Positions 37,451-46,308 of a DNA stretch of 64,000 nt are shown here, one piece after another. How positions within the stretch are numbered: position 1 is the stretch's first letter; each line of letters opens with the position of its first letter. Origin of the DNA: Pseudomonas sputi (GTDB lineage Bacteria; Pseudomonadota; Gammaproteobacteria; Pseudomonadales; Pseudomonadaceae); NCBI RefSeq assembly GCF_021603585.1, contig NZ_BQHI01000009.1:1-64000 (forward strand), read 5' to 3'. The translations under genes were made by a program, and so were the position numbers. The notes below the pieces were generated by a model. That model saw only the letters and a program-made list of their open reading frames with translations. It was not told the origin of the DNA and did no database searches.

Positions 37451-39001
37451 TTAATGTGCCTCGCCGGCCTTCAGTCCGGCGGGCAGTTTCTTGGTCAGCA
37501 AAATCGCCAACATGCTGATTCCCAGCGCAATCCCGACAAAATGAAACGCATCGTTGTAGGCCATGATCAGTGCCTGCTGATGAACGATTTCACTCAACTT
37601 GCCCAAAGCCGCCGTGTCACTGCCGAACCGATCAGTCATCGAGGCCAGGCGTTCGGCCACCTGCGGATTGGTCGGCACCACCGCTTCACGCAGGTAATCG
37701 AAGTAGGTCTTGGTGCGCGCATCCAGCAGGGTGGCGAGCAGCGCGATGCCGATGGCGCCGCCGAGGTTGCGCAAAATGTTGAACAGGCTCGATGCCGAGC
37801 CCGCGTCCTGCGGCAGGATGTACGCCGTGGCGATCAGCGAAATGGTCACCATGATCAGCGGCTGACCCAGCGCGCGGATGATCTGGATCTGGTTGAACTG
37901 CGGCCCGGCGAAATCCGGGTTGAGCACCCCGGATGAAAAACTCGCCAGCCCGAACAGGCCGAAACCGATCGTGCACAGCCATTTCGGCGAGACGAATTTC
38001 ATCAGTTTCGGCACCAGCGGAATCAGGAACAGCTGTGGCACGCCCATCCACATGATCACTTCGCCGATCTGCAGGGCGTTGTAGTTCTGGATCTGCGCCA
38101 GGTACAGCGGCAGCAGATAGATCGAACCGTACAGCCCAACGCCCATGCCGAGGCTGGAAATACTCGACAGCCCGAAATTGCGATTGCGCAGGATGCCGAG
38201 GTTGATCAGCGGGTTGGGTTTGGAAATCTGCACGATGACGAAGGTGATCAGGCTCAGCAGGGCGATGCTGCCCAGCGTCACGATCAGGCTCGACTCGAGC
38301 CAGTCCTTGCGATGGCCTTCCTCAAGAAAAACCTGCAGGCAACCGAGGCCGACACCTAGCGTCAGAATGCCGGTGTAATCGGTGCTTTTCAGCAGCTCCC
38401 AGTGCGCTTCTTTCTTCTCCAGGCCGTACATCAGTCCGGCGATCATGATCAGTCCCGGCGGAATGTTGATATAGAAGATGTACTCCCAGCCCCAGTTTTC
38501 CGTAAGCCAGCCGCCCAGCGTCGGGCCGATGGACGGGGCGAAGGTGGCGGTCATGGCAAACATCGCCATGCCTTTGGCGCGGTGGTGTTCGGGGAGTTTG
38601 ATCAGGGTCAGGGTGAACGCCAGCGGGATCAGCGCGCCGCCGGTGAAGCCCTGCATGGCGCGAAACACGATCATGCTCTCCAGGCTCCAGGCCATCGAGC
38701 ACAACAGCGAAGAAATCAGAAAACCCAGCGACACCCACACCGCCAGTCGCCGGGCCGACAGCAACTGCACCAGCCAGGCGGTCAGCGGAATCATGATGAT
38801 TTCCGCCACCAGATAAGAGGTGGAAATCCACGAGCCTTCTTCCAGCGTCGCCGACAGGGCGCCCTGAATGTCCTTGAGCGAGGAGTTGGTGATCTGGATG
38901 TCGAGCACCGCCATGAAGGCGCCGAGCATCACGCTCATCACCGCGATCCAGTCCCGCCGGGTCGGTTCGCCGACCGGGCGGATCAGCGAATCACCGGACA
39001 T
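37451..39001 (-). CDS. EmrB/QacA-type drug exporter (MFS, DHA2)
   Basis: Proton-driven multidrug exporter with 14 membrane segments; works with the adjacent EmrA-like adaptor. The 516-residue protein has the DHA2 motifs 'LGAFMAVLDIQITNSSL' (segment 1), 'GFTGGALIPLAFTL' and 'AMTATFAPSIGPTLGGWLTEN' (motif C-like). Its start overlaps the adaptor gene stop by 11 bases. No outer-membrane channel gene is nearby. The substrate is unknown. Confidence 0.9.
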   Translation of the reverse strand: MSGDSLIRPVGEPTRRDWIAVMSVMLGAFMAVLDIQITNSSLKDIQGALSATLEEGSWISTSYLVAEIIMIPLTAWLVQLLSARRLAVWVSLGFLISSLLCSMAWSLESMIVFRAMQGFTGGALIPLAFTLTLIKLPEHHRAKGMAMFAMTATFAPSIGPTLGGWLTENWGWEYIFYINIPPGLIMIAGLMYGLEKKEAHWELLKSTDYTGILTLGVGLGCLQVFLEEGHRKDWLESSLIVTLGSIALLSLITFVIVQISKPNPLINLGILRNRNFGLSSISSLGMGVGLYGSIYLLPLYLAQIQNYNALQIGEVIMWMGVPQLFLIPLVPKLMKFVSPKWLCTIGFGLFGLASFSSGVLNPDFAGPQFNQIQIIRALGQPLIMVTISLIATAYILPQDAGSASSLFNILRNLGGAIGIALLATLLDARTKTYFDYLREAVVPTNPQVAERLASMTDRFGSDTAALGKLSEIVHQQALIMAYNDAFHFVGIALGISMLAILLTKKLPAGLKAGEAH

Positions 39002-40046
39002 TGTCCGGGGCGTCTTTGATGTTCACGGTGGCGGTGACGGACATGCCCGGACGGATCTTGCCGTGCAGCGGGTTATCGGCCTTGAAGGTCAGCTTGACCG
39101 GAATCCGCTGTACCACCTTGGTGAAGTTGCCGGTGGCGTTGTCCGGCGGCAACAGGCTGAACTGCGCGCCGGAGGCTGCGAACAGGCTGTCGACCCGGGC
39201 TTCGATCGGCGTATCGCCATAGGCATCGAAGACCAGTTCGGCCTTCTGGCCCGGCTGCATGTGACCGATCTGGGTTTCCTTGAAGTTGGCCTGCACCCAG
39301 ATGTCTTCGTCCGGAACGATCGACAAAAGATAGGCCCCGGCCTGCACCACTTGACCATTGCGCGCGGCACGCTGACCGATCAGGCCGCTGATCGGTGCAT
39401 GGATTTCACTGCGGGTCAGGTTCAGTTCAGCCTGGGCGAGGTCGGCGCGGGCGTTGGCGATCTGCGCATCGAGGCGTTTGATCTCGGCCGTCAGCGCGTT
39501 GACTTGCTGGCGCTGGCTTTGGGCATCGGCCTGGGCCTTGGCCACTTGCGAGCGGGCAATATGGGCGTCGGCGGAGAGGGTGGTGACCCGCTCCTCGGAG
39601 ACGTAGCCGGGTTTGCGCAGGGTTTCTGCCCGCGACAAATCCATCTGCGAGCGCCCGAGGGTGGCTTGTGTGGATGCCACTTGCGCATCGCTGGCGGCGA
39701 TCAGGCTCGATTGCTGAGTCAATTTGCTCTGGGCCTGCAGGCGTTCGGCTTCGCGGGTGGCGAGGGCGGCATTGGCGCGATCGACGGCGAGACGGAAATC
39801 ATTCGGTTCGAGACGGATCAGCAACTGGCCTTTTTCCACATGCTGGTTGTCCTGCACCAGCACTTCGTCGATGCGTGCGCTCAACTGGCTCGACACGCGG
39901 GTGATTTCACCCTGGACATAGGCGTTGTCGGTGCTTTCATAAAAGCGTCCCTTGAAAAACCAATGGGCGAAAAAGCCCCCGGCAATCAACAGGACCAGCA
40001 GCAGGAAAATCAACAGGCGACGCTTGAGTTGGGCAGGCATGGGCAA
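38991..40046 (-). CDS. EmrA-type periplasmic adaptor (HlyD family)
   Basis: Membrane fusion protein partnering the EmrB-like exporter. The 351-residue protein has a cytoplasmic start, one membrane helix at about 12-30 ('LIFLLLVLLIAGGFFAHWFF'), a lipoyl half 'VSSQLSARIDEVLVQDNQHV', a coiled coil at about 90-185 and a second lipoyl half 'IHAPISGLIGQRAARNGQVV'. It is the first gene of a two-gene operon. The 224-base gap to the divergent gltX carries no other feature I could support. Confidence 0.9.
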   Translation of the reverse strand: MPMPAQLKRRLLIFLLLVLLIAGGFFAHWFFKGRFYESTDNAYVQGEITRVSSQLSARIDEVLVQDNQHVEKGQLLIRLEPNDFRLAVDRANAALATREAERLQAQSKLTQQSSLIAASDAQVASTQATLGRSQMDLSRAETLRKPGYVSEERVTTLSADAHIARSQVAKAQADAQSQRQQVNALTAEIKRLDAQIANARADLAQAELNLTRSEIHAPISGLIGQRAARNGQVVQAGAYLLSIVPDEDIWVQANFKETQIGHMQPGQKAELVFDAYGDTPIEARVDSLFAASGAQFSLLPPDNATGNFTKVVQRIPVKLTFKADNPLHGKIRPGMSVTATVNIKDAPDNVR

Positions 40047-40270
40047 ACTGCAGTCGAGTAATTGTAAGGAAAGTTATCAGCGGGCGAATCTGGCATACAG
40101 CCGATGAACGGTAAATGCCGTCTGGTGATATTCGGCCATTCACCTCGGCCAACGGGCGTTCCAGACGCAACCTTGGCTTAAATGCCCTGCCCGCTGGAGC
40201 GGGGCGGGTGTCGCCTGTTACCATTCGCCGCTTGATCGTTCTTTGCTTTTCATTCTTTTCGAGACATGCC

Positions 40271-41752
40271 ATGACCACCGTCCGCACTCGCATCGCGCCA
40301 TCGCCTACCGGGGATCCCCACGTAGGTACCGCTTACATCGCACTGTTCAACTACTGCTTTGCCAAGCAGCACGGCGGTGAGTTCATCCTGCGCATTGAAG
40401 ACACCGATCAATTGCGTTCGACCCGCGAGTCCGAACAGCAGATCTTCGACGCCCTGCGCTGGCTGGGCATCGACTGGAGCGAAGGCCCGGACGTCGGCGG
40501 CCCGCACGGCCCGTACCGGCAGAGCGAGCGCGGCGATATCTACCAGAAGTACTGCCAGCAACTGGTCGACATGGGCCATGCCTTCCCGTGCTTCTGCACC
40601 GCCGAAGAGCTGGACCAGATGCGCGCCGAGCAAATGGCTCGCGGCGAAACCCCGCGTTACGACGGCCGTGCGCTGCTGCTGTCCAAGGAAGAAGTTGCCC
40701 GTCGCCTGGCTGCCGGCGAGCCGCACGTGATCCGCATGAAAGTGCCGAGCGAAGGCGTCTGCGTGGTGCCGGACATGCTGCGTGGCGATGTCGAGATCCC
40801 GTGGGATCGCATGGACATGCAAGTGCTGATGAAAACCGACGGCCTGCCAACCTACTTCCTGGCCAACGTGGTCGACGACCACCTGATGGGCATCACCCAC
40901 GTATTGCGTGGTGAAGAGTGGCTGCCATCGGCGCCGAAACTGATCCTGCTTTATGAGTACTTCGGCTGGGAACAACCGGAGCTGTGCTACATGCCGCTGC
41001 TGCGTAACCCGGACAAGAGCAAGCTGTCCAAACGCAAGAACCCGACTTCGGTGACGTTCTACGAGCGCATGGGCTTCATGCCTGAGGCGATGCTTAACTA
41101 CCTGGGCCGCATGGGCTGGTCGATGCCGGACGAGCGCGAGAAGTTCTCGCTGCAGGAAATGGTCGACAATTTCGACCTCAAGCGTGTGTCGCTGGGTGGG
41201 CCGATCTTCGATATCGAGAAACTGTCGTGGCTCAACGGTCAGTGGCTGCGTGATCTGCCGGTGGAAGAGTTCGCCGCTCGCGTGCAGAAGTGGGCGTTCA
41301 ATTCCGAATACATGATGAAGATCGCGCCGCACGTTCAGGGCCGCGTCGAAACCTTCAGCCAGGTTGCACCGCTGGCCGGGTTCTTCTTTGCCGGTGGCGT
41401 GAACCCGGATGCCAAGCTGTTCGAATCGAAAAAGCTTTCGGGCGATCAGGTGCGTCAACTGATGCAATTGATCCTGTGGAAGCTGGAAAGTCTGCGTCAG
41501 TGGGAGAAGGACAGCATCACCGCGACGATTCAGGCGGTGGTCGAATCCCTCGAGCTGAAGCTGCGTGATGCGATGCCGCTGATGTTCGCCGCGATCACCG
41601 GGCAGGCGAGTTCGGTGTCGGTGCTCGATGCGATGGAAATCCTCGGGCCGGACCTGACCCGTTTCCGTCTGCGCCAGGCGATTGACCTGCTGGGCGGCGT
41701 GTCGAAGAAAGAAAACAAAGAGTGGGAAAAGCTGTTGGGCGCCATCGCCTGA
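40271..41752 (+). CDS. gltX: Glutamyl-tRNA synthetase
   Basis: Class I aminoacyl-tRNA synthetase that charges tRNA-Glu. The 493-residue protein has the HIGH-like motif in '[12 protein letters not shown]' at about 9-20, the KMSKS-like motif in 'DKSKLSKRK' near 250, and the C-terminal anticodon-binding part. ATG 40271 matches the conserved start. It is followed by a terminator and, 203 bases later, by a tRNA cluster that includes two tRNA-Glu, its own substrate. Confidence 0.97.
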   Translation: MTTVRTRIAPSPTGDPHVGTAYIALFNYCFAKQHGGEFILRIEDTDQLRSTRESEQQIFDALRWLGIDWSEGPDVGGPHGPYRQSERGDIYQKYCQQLVDMGHAFPCFCTAEELDQMRAEQMARGETPRYDGRALLLSKEEVARRLAAGEPHVIRMKVPSEGVCVVPDMLRGDVEIPWDRMDMQVLMKTDGLPTYFLANVVDDHLMGITHVLRGEEWLPSAPKLILLYEYFGWEQPELCYMPLLRNPDKSKLSKRKNPTSVTFYERMGFMPEAMLNYLGRMGWSMPDEREKFSLQEMVDNFDLKRVSLGGPIFDIEKLSWLNGQWLRDLPVEEFAARVQKWAFNSEYMMKIAPHVQGRVETFSQVAPLAGFFFAGGVNPDAKLFESKKLSGDQVRQLMQLILWKLESLRQWEKDSITATIQAVVESLELKLRDAMPLMFAAITGQASSVSVLDAMEILGPDLTRFRLRQAIDLLGGVSKKENKEWEKLLGAIA

Positions 41753-41776
41753 TTGCGTTTGACGCTGCAGGACGCG

Positions 41777-41816
41777 CCGAAGGTCAGGATCTTTTGATCC
41801 TGTCCTTCGGTGTTTT
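41777..41816 (+). terminator. Intrinsic terminator after gltX
   Basis: CCGAAGG-T-CAGGATC pairs with GATCCTG-T-CCTTCGG around a TTTT loop (one mismatch), then TGTTTT. It begins 25 bases after the stop codon. Confidence 0.85.
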
Positions 41817-41892
41817 CCCCCGAATTTACGGGGGGAGGGCGGTAAGTGATTGTTATGCCGACAAAAAATTTTGAAATTTTTCAAAAATAAGT

Positions 41893-41921
41893 TTGACAGC
41901 CTTTCGATACGCCCTTAAGAT
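41893..41921 (+). promoter_or_regulatory. Sigma-70 promoter of the Ala-Glu tRNA operon
   Basis: TTGACA at 41893-41898, a 17-base spacer and TAAGAT at 41916-41921, followed by a GC-rich discriminator (TCGCCCCG) as in stringently controlled stable-RNA promoters. An AT-rich stretch before it could be an UP element. tRNA-Ala starts 34 bases further on. Confidence 0.8.
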
Positions 41922-41954
41922 TCGCCCCGTCCTCAGCGATGACATCAGCGATGA

Positions 41955-42030
<76 letters not shown>

Positions 42031-42037
42031 ATTTACA

Positions 42038-42089
42038 CTTCGAAGCCTGGCCACACCGGCTTCGAAGCGATCAACACTCAGCGTTGATC
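42038..42089 (+). ncRNA. tRNA spacer 1 with two hairpins (candidate processed spacer RNA)
   Basis: Between tRNA-Ala 1 and tRNA-Glu 1 the transcript can form a 10-base-pair stem (42038-42067, CTTCGAAGCC with GGCTTCGAAG) and a 7-base-pair stem (42069-42089, GATCAAC with GTTGATC). Spacer 2 at 42323-42373 keeps both with compensating base changes. RNase processing would release this segment. Confidence 0.5.
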
Positions 42090-42109
42090 AGTTGTATAGA
42101 AGGGTTTGC

Positions 42110-42185
42110 GTCCCCTTCGTCTAGTGGCCTAGGACACCGCCCTTTCACGGCGGTAACAGGGGTTCGAGTCCCCTAGGGGACGCCA
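42110..42185 (+). tRNA. tRNA-Glu (anticodon TTC), copy 1
   Basis: 76 bases, acceptor GTCCCCT/AGGGGAC, anticodon loop CTTTCAC (TTC), T-arm GGTTCGAGTCC, encoded CCA. Identical to copy 2. Confidence 0.96.
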
Positions 42186-42238
42186 GTTTTACAGAAGCGA
42201 TGTTGCAAGATGTCGCTCCGCCGAGAGGCGAAAAATCC

Positions 42239-42314
42239 GGGGCTATAGCTCAGCTGGGAGAGCGCCTGCATGGCATGCAGGAGGTCAGCGGTTCGATCCC
42301 GCTTAGCTCCACCA
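42239..42314 (+). tRNA. tRNA-Ala (anticodon GGC), copy 2
   Basis: 76 bases, same fold and anticodon as copy 1, with a few paired differences in the anticodon and T arms. CCA is encoded. The 53-base spacer before it holds AGCGA/TCGCT and CGCC-GAGA-GGCG stems. Confidence 0.96.
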
Positions 42315-42322
42315 ATTTACAG

Positions 42323-42373
42323 TTCAAGGTCTGGCCACACCGGCCTTGAATCGATCAGTACTCAGCGCTGATC
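42323..42373 (+). ncRNA. tRNA spacer 2 with two hairpins (covarying copy of spacer 1)
   Basis: TTCAAGGTC pairs with GGCCTTGAA (42323-42350) and GATCAGT with GCTGATC (42353-42373). Relative to spacer 1 there are three fully compensated pairs (G-C to A-T, A-T to G-C twice) and two C-G to T-G changes, while the TGGCCACACC loop and ACTCA loop are unchanged. Confidence 0.5.
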
Positions 42374-42392
42374 AGTTGTATAGAAGGTTTGT

Positions 42393-42468
42393 GTCCCCTT
42401 CGTCTAGTGGCCTAGGACACCGCCCTTTCACGGCGGTAACAGGGGTTCGAGTCCCCTAGGGGACGCCA
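42393..42468 (+). tRNA. tRNA-Glu (anticodon TTC), copy 2
   Basis: 76 bases, identical to copy 1. Last gene of the operon; a terminator follows 26 bases later. Confidence 0.96.
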
Positions 42469-42494
42469 CGATTACCCGCTTTGCGGGATTTTAT

Positions 42495-42529
42495 AAGGGT
42501 CATTCAATTATTGAATGGCCCTTTTGTTT
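42495..42529 (+). terminator. Intrinsic terminator of the tRNA operon
   Basis: A 13-base-pair stem (AAGGGTCATTCAA with TTGAATGGCCCTT, one G-T pair), three-base loop, then TTGTTTG. A small hairpin CCCGC-TTT-GCGGG at 42475-42487 precedes it. Confidence 0.88.
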
Positions 42530-42603
42530 GTCTGGCGTTTGGCCAAATTCTCTTTTTCCTTAACACTGTGCTTCAGACCAGCGGTCACGCATGTGACTTG
42601 CGG

Positions 42604-42626
42604 AATATTATTATGAGAATAATATT
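42604..42626. promoter_or_regulatory. Operator-like inverted repeat before the TetR gene
   Basis: AATATTATT and AATAATATT form perfect 9-base arms around ATGAG, 25 bases upstream of the TetR-type start; a further half site TAATATT lies at 42633-42639. It is probably the autoregulatory operator. Confidence 0.65.
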
Positions 42627-42651
42627 GCTATCGTAATATTCGGAGGCGACG

Positions 42652-43191
42652 ATGAACGACAAGAAAGCTCAAACCCGCGAACGCATTCTCAAGGCCGCCA
42701 GTGCTGCACTGATCCAGCGCGGCCCGGCTGAACCGAGCGTGGGCGAAGTGATGGGGGCGGCCGGCCTGACCGTCGGCGGATTCTACGCGCACTTCGAAAG
42801 CAAGGACGCCATGATGCTTGAGGCGTTCAAGCAATTGCTCGGTCGCCGCCGCGACCTGATTGCCGACATGGACAGCGACCTGACCGGTGAAGAACGCCGC
42901 GCCCTGGTGGCTGCGTTCTACCTGTCGCGCAAGCATCGCGATTCCAGCGACTCTGCCTGCCCGATTCCGGCCTCCATTGGCGAATTGGGCCGTCTGCCGG
43001 AGGCCTTTCGGATCGCGTTGAACGAACACTTGGAATTGATGATTGCGCAGTTGGCGGCAACGCCGGAAGACACCGACAAAGCGTTGGCCGACGTAGCCTT
43101 GATGGTGGGTGGCCTGGCGCTCGCAAGAGCGTTGGGCCCTGGGGATTTATCCGATCGATTGCTGCGCGCTGCCAAGTCGGCGGTGCGTTGA
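42652..43191 (+). CDS. TetR family transcriptional regulator
   Basis: The 179-residue protein has an N-terminal helix-turn-helix (about 8-55, 'TRERILKAASAALIQRG', 'GLTVGGFYAHFESKDAMM') and a ligand-binding C-terminal domain. A perfect inverted repeat lies directly upstream. It precedes a hydrolase gene by 30 bases and a thioesterase gene after that, so these may be its targets. The inducer is unknown. Confidence 0.88.
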   Translation: MNDKKAQTRERILKAASAALIQRGPAEPSVGEVMGAAGLTVGGFYAHFESKDAMMLEAFKQLLGRRRDLIADMDSDLTGEERRALVAAFYLSRKHRDSSDSACPIPASIGELGRLPEAFRIALNEHLELMIAQLAATPEDTDKALADVALMVGGLALARALGPGDLSDRLLRAAKSAVR

Positions 43192-43221
43192 CCTGAAGGC
43201 TACAAGCCCGGGGAGAGAGCG

Positions 43222-44055
43222 ATGAGCACGTTGAAGTGGGTTCGCGGCGTTAATGGCACCTTGGGCTGGTTCGCACCGAAACTGGTGGCGAGCAAAATGC
43301 GTTTGGCGTTCATGACGCCGCGCGCGAATGCACCGCGAGACTGGGAATTGCCGCTGCTGGCGAAATCCGAACGCATCACCTTGCGCTTCGGCCTCTCGGC
43401 CCTGCGCTGGGGGCAAGGCCCGACTGTTTTGCTGATGCACGGCTGGGAAGGGCGGCCCACCCAGTTTGCCGCGCTGATCACGGCGCTGGTCGAAGCGGGC
43501 TACACCGTTGTCGCGCTTGATGGCCCGGCCCACGGTCGTTCCCCGGGGCGTGAAGCCAACGTGGTGCTGTTCGCCCGCGCGATGCTTGAAGCCGCGGCCG
43601 AGTTGCCGCCGTTGCAGGCCGTAATAGGCCATTCCATGGGCGGCGCCAGTGCCATGCTCGCGGTGCAATTGGGCTTGCGTACCGAAACCCTGGTGAGCAT
43701 CGCCGCTCCAGCGCGGATTCTCGGGGTGTTGCGCGGGTTTGCCCGTTACGTCGGCATGCCGCCCAGAGCTCGTTCAGCGTTCATTCGACAAGTCGAACAG
43801 GACGTCGGCATGCGCGCCGCCAACCTCGATGTCGCCCACTATCAACTGGATATGCCAGGCCTGATCGTGCATGCCGAGGACGACACCTTTGTCTCGGTCA
43901 AGGAATCCCAACTGATTCACGAGTCCTGGTTCGACAGCCGCCTGTTGCGCCTGGAGGCCGGCGGTCACCAGCGCGTGCTGGCCGACCCTCGGGTGATTGA
44001 TGGCGTGCTATCACTGCTGGCCGGGCGCAGCCTTCAGGCGCGGCAATCGGCGTAG
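43222..44055 (+). CDS. Alpha/beta-hydrolase
   Basis: The 277-residue protein has the hydrolase fold with oxyanion region 'LLMHGWEGRP', nucleophile Ser in 'GHSMGG', probable acid Asp in 'IVHAEDDTFV' and His in 'EAGGHQRVLAD'. ATG 43222 follows GGAGAG. The N-terminal about 55 residues precede the core and may form a lid or a membrane contact. The substrate cannot be told; the preceding TetR gene and following thioesterase suggest lipid or ester metabolism. Confidence 0.85.
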   Translation: MSTLKWVRGVNGTLGWFAPKLVASKMRLAFMTPRANAPRDWELPLLAKSERITLRFGLSALRWGQGPTVLLMHGWEGRPTQFAALITALVEAGYTVVALDGPAHGRSPGREANVVLFARAMLEAAAELPPLQAVIGHSMGGASAMLAVQLGLRTETLVSIAAPARILGVLRGFARYVGMPPRARSAFIRQVEQDVGMRAANLDVAHYQLDMPGLIVHAEDDTFVSVKESQLIHESWFDSRLLRLEAGGHQRVLADPRVIDGVLSLLAGRSLQARQSA

Positions 44056-44102
44056 TCATCCGTTACACTGCCCCGGTTGAATCATCTGACCGGGAGTAGG
44101 GC

Positions 44103-44564
44103 ATGGGCTGGGATCGGGCAACGCCGTTTACCATTGATCTGCAAGTGGGCGCCGAGGACATCGACGGGCTGGGCCACGCCAACAACGCGGTCTACGTGAC
44201 CTGGCTCGAGCGCTGCGCCTGGCGCCACTCGCAGCGCCTGGGGCTGGATCTGGTCGAGTACCGGCGCCTGGACCGGGCGATGGCCGTGGTGCGACACGAA
44301 ATCGACTACCTGGCCGCTGCCTACGAAGGCGATGAACTGCAACTGGCGACCTGGATCGTCGATTGGGACCAGCGTCTGAAAATGACCCGTCACTTCCAGC
44401 TGATCCGCCCCAGCGACAACGCCACGCTGCTGCGTGCCCAGACCACTTTCGTCTGCATCGAGCTGTCCACCGGCAGGCCCAAGCGCATGCCCGCCGAGTT
44501 CATCGAAGGCTACGGCCCGGCCATACAGACGGCGGACATGGGTTTAGCCCGCGAAACCCAGTAA
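44103..44564 (+). CDS. Acyl-CoA thioesterase, 4HBT (YbgC-like) hotdog fold
   Basis: The 153-residue protein has the 4HBT motif '[20 protein letters not shown]', with the Asp-Gly-His-Asn layout of the catalytic loop, and '[20 protein letters not shown]'. It would hydrolyse an acyl-CoA or acyl-ACP thioester. It starts 47 bases after the hydrolase gene, ATG 44103 with GGGAG. Confidence 0.85.
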   Translation: MGWDRATPFTIDLQVGAEDIDGLGHANNAVYVTWLERCAWRHSQRLGLDLVEYRRLDRAMAVVRHEIDYLAAAYEGDELQLATWIVDWDQRLKMTRHFQLIRPSDNATLLRAQTTFVCIELSTGRPKRMPAEFIEGYGPAIQTADMGLARETQ

Positions 44565-44599
44565 ACTGCCGCACGTTTTTCCTTGAGTGTGTGTTTCCC

Positions 44600-45559
44600 A
44601 TGCAAATTGCTCTGGCGCCGATGGAAGGGTTGGTCGACGACATCCTGCGCGATGTTCTGACCCGTGTCGGCGGTATTGACTGGTGCGTGACCGAATTCAT
44701 TCGGGTCAACGACCAGTTGCTGACCCCAGCCTATTTCCACAAGTTCGGCCCTGAACTGCTCAATGGTGCGCGCACGGCTTGCGGTGTGCCATTGCGCGTG
44801 CAGTTGTTGGGTTCCGATCCGGTGTGCCTGGCAGAAAACGCGGCGCTGGCTTGCGAGCTGGGCTCTGAAGTGATCGACCTGAACTTTGGTTGCCCGGCCA
44901 AGACCGTCAACAAATCCCGTGGCGGTGCGGTACTGCTCAAGGAGCCGGAGCTGCTCAACCGGATTGTCGAGCACGTCCGTCGCGCCGTACCCGCGCACAT
45001 TCCCGTCACCGCCAAGATGCGCCTGGGTTTCGACAGCCCGGACGGCTCGCTGGTCTGTGCCACGGCACTGGCCGAGGGCGGCGCCGAGCACATCGTGGTT
45101 CATGCCCGCACCAAGGTCGACGGCTACAAGCCGCCGGCACATTGGGAGTGGATTCCGCGCGTGCAGGACGTGGTCAAGGTGCCGGTATTTGCCAACGGCG
45201 ACATCTGGAGCGTCGAAGACTGGCACCGTTGCCGGGAAATCAGCGGCGTCGAAAACATCATGCTCGGTCGCGGTCTGGTCTCGCGTCCGGATCTGGCCAA
45301 ACAGATCGCCGCCGCCCGTGCCGGTGAGGAGGTCGTCGAGATGACCTGGGCCGAGCTGATGCCACTGATCCAGGACTTCTGGCTGCAAGCCAAAGCGCAA
45401 ATGACTGCTCGCCAGTCGCCGGGCCGTTTGAAGCAATGGCTGGCCATGCTGACCCGCAATTATCCTGAGGCCACCGAGCTGTTTACCGTGCTTCGGCGTG
45501 AAACCGAGCCGGATCAAGTCTCGCGTTTACTGGGGTTGCCGGTCGCCGAAGCGGCCTGA
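44600..45559 (+). CDS. dusC: tRNA-dihydrouridine synthase C
   Basis: FMN enzyme that reduces uridine to dihydrouridine in tRNA (position 16 in the DusC class). The 319-residue protein has '[17 protein letters not shown]' at the start, the catalytic Cys in '[16 protein letters not shown]', 'VTAKMRLGF', '[17 protein letters not shown]' and 'ANGDIWS'. ATG 44600 gives the conserved N-terminus; a longer frame lacks support. Confidence 0.92.
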   Translation: MQIALAPMEGLVDDILRDVLTRVGGIDWCVTEFIRVNDQLLTPAYFHKFGPELLNGARTACGVPLRVQLLGSDPVCLAENAALACELGSEVIDLNFGCPAKTVNKSRGGAVLLKEPELLNRIVEHVRRAVPAHIPVTAKMRLGFDSPDGSLVCATALAEGGAEHIVVHARTKVDGYKPPAHWEWIPRVQDVVKVPVFANGDIWSVEDWHRCREISGVENIMLGRGLVSRPDLAKQIAAARAGEEVVEMTWAELMPLIQDFWLQAKAQMTARQSPGRLKQWLAMLTRNYPEATELFTVLRRETEPDQVSRLLGLPVAEAA

Positions 45560-45578
45560 AAAAATCTTCAAATACGCT

Positions 45579-45607
45579 CTTGAAAACAAAACGCAGGTCC
45601 CTATCTA
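45579..45607 (+). promoter_or_regulatory. Sigma-32 heat-shock promoter of ibpA
   Basis: CTTGAAA at 45579-45585, 13 bases, CCCTATCTA at 45599-45607. This matches the sigma-32 pattern (CTTGAAA, CCCCATNT) closely, 72 bases upstream of the start codon. Confidence 0.85.
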
Positions 45608-45611
45608 AGGG

Positions 45612-45679
45612 TTACGCGATGCCGAATTCGGGTCGCGGAGACAAAAAAACTTGCTGATTGTTTTCAGGAGATTTGAATC
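45612..45679 (+). promoter_or_regulatory. ROSE-like RNA thermometer in the ibpA leader
   Basis: The 5' untranslated region has a first hairpin (GCGA-TGCCGAATTCGGG-TCGC) and then TTGCT at 45651-45655, able to pair with the Shine-Dalgarno AGGAG at 45666-45670. TYGCT facing the ribosome site is the hallmark of ROSE elements, which melt at heat-shock temperature; such elements are known for Pseudomonas ibpA. Confidence 0.75.
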
Positions 45680-46123
45680 ATGAGTACTGCATTTTCCCTC
45701 GCTCCACTGTTCCGTTCCTCGGTAGGTTTCGACCGTTTCAACGACCTGTTCGAAACCGCCCTGCGCAACGAGCCAGGCAGCACCTATCCGCCTTACAACG
45801 TGGAAAAACACGGTGACGATCAATACCGCATCGTCGTGGCGGCGGCCGGTTTCCAGGAAGAAGACCTGGAACTGCAAGTCGAAAAAGGCGTGCTGACCAT
45901 CAGTGGCGGCAAGCGTGATGCCAATGAAGGCGTCACGTTCCTGCACCAGGGCATTGCCCAGCGTGCATTCAAGCTGTCCTTCCGCCTGGCCGATCACATC
46001 GAGATCAAGGCCGCCGGCCTGAGCAACGGTCTGTTGAGCATCGACCTGTTGCGCGTGATTCCGGAAGAGGCGAAAGCCAAGCGCATCCCGATCAACGGGT
46101 CGCAGCCGGCGCTGCAACACTGA
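45680..46123 (+). CDS. ibpA: Small heat-shock protein IbpA (Hsp20)
   Basis: ATP-independent holdase that binds unfolding proteins and inclusion bodies. The 147-residue protein has an N-terminal arm ('FRSSVGFDRFNDLFE'), the alpha-crystallin domain at about 35-125 ('YNVEKHGDDQYRIVVAAAGF', 'LSNGLLSIDLLRVIPEE') and the C-terminal I-x-I anchor in 'KRIPINGS'. Expression is under a sigma-32 promoter and a ROSE-like leader. Confidence 0.95.
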   Translation: MSTAFSLAPLFRSSVGFDRFNDLFETALRNEPGSTYPPYNVEKHGDDQYRIVVAAAGFQEEDLELQVEKGVLTISGGKRDANEGVTFLHQGIAQRAFKLSFRLADHIEIKAAGLSNGLLSIDLLRVIPEEAKAKRIPINGSQPALQH

Positions 46124-46171
46124 GTCACTTACAGAAACAAATCGTCTGAACGGGCGATAAGCCGCTGAATG

Positions 46172-46199
46172 AAGGCCCCGATACGTCGGGGCCTTTTTT
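46172..46199 (+). terminator. Intrinsic terminator after ibpA
   Basis: A perfect 10-base-pair stem (AAGGCCCCGA with TCGGGGCCTT) with loop TACG, then TTTT. Confidence 0.92.
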
Positions 46200-46308
46200 G
46201 TGGGCGCAAGAAAACAGCTGTTCGACTTTGCCGGCGGCGGCGGTTTCTCTACAATCCGCCGCAGTGTTGCCGACCCCATCCTTATCGGTCGGCGTGGAGC
46301 CTTTTTTC

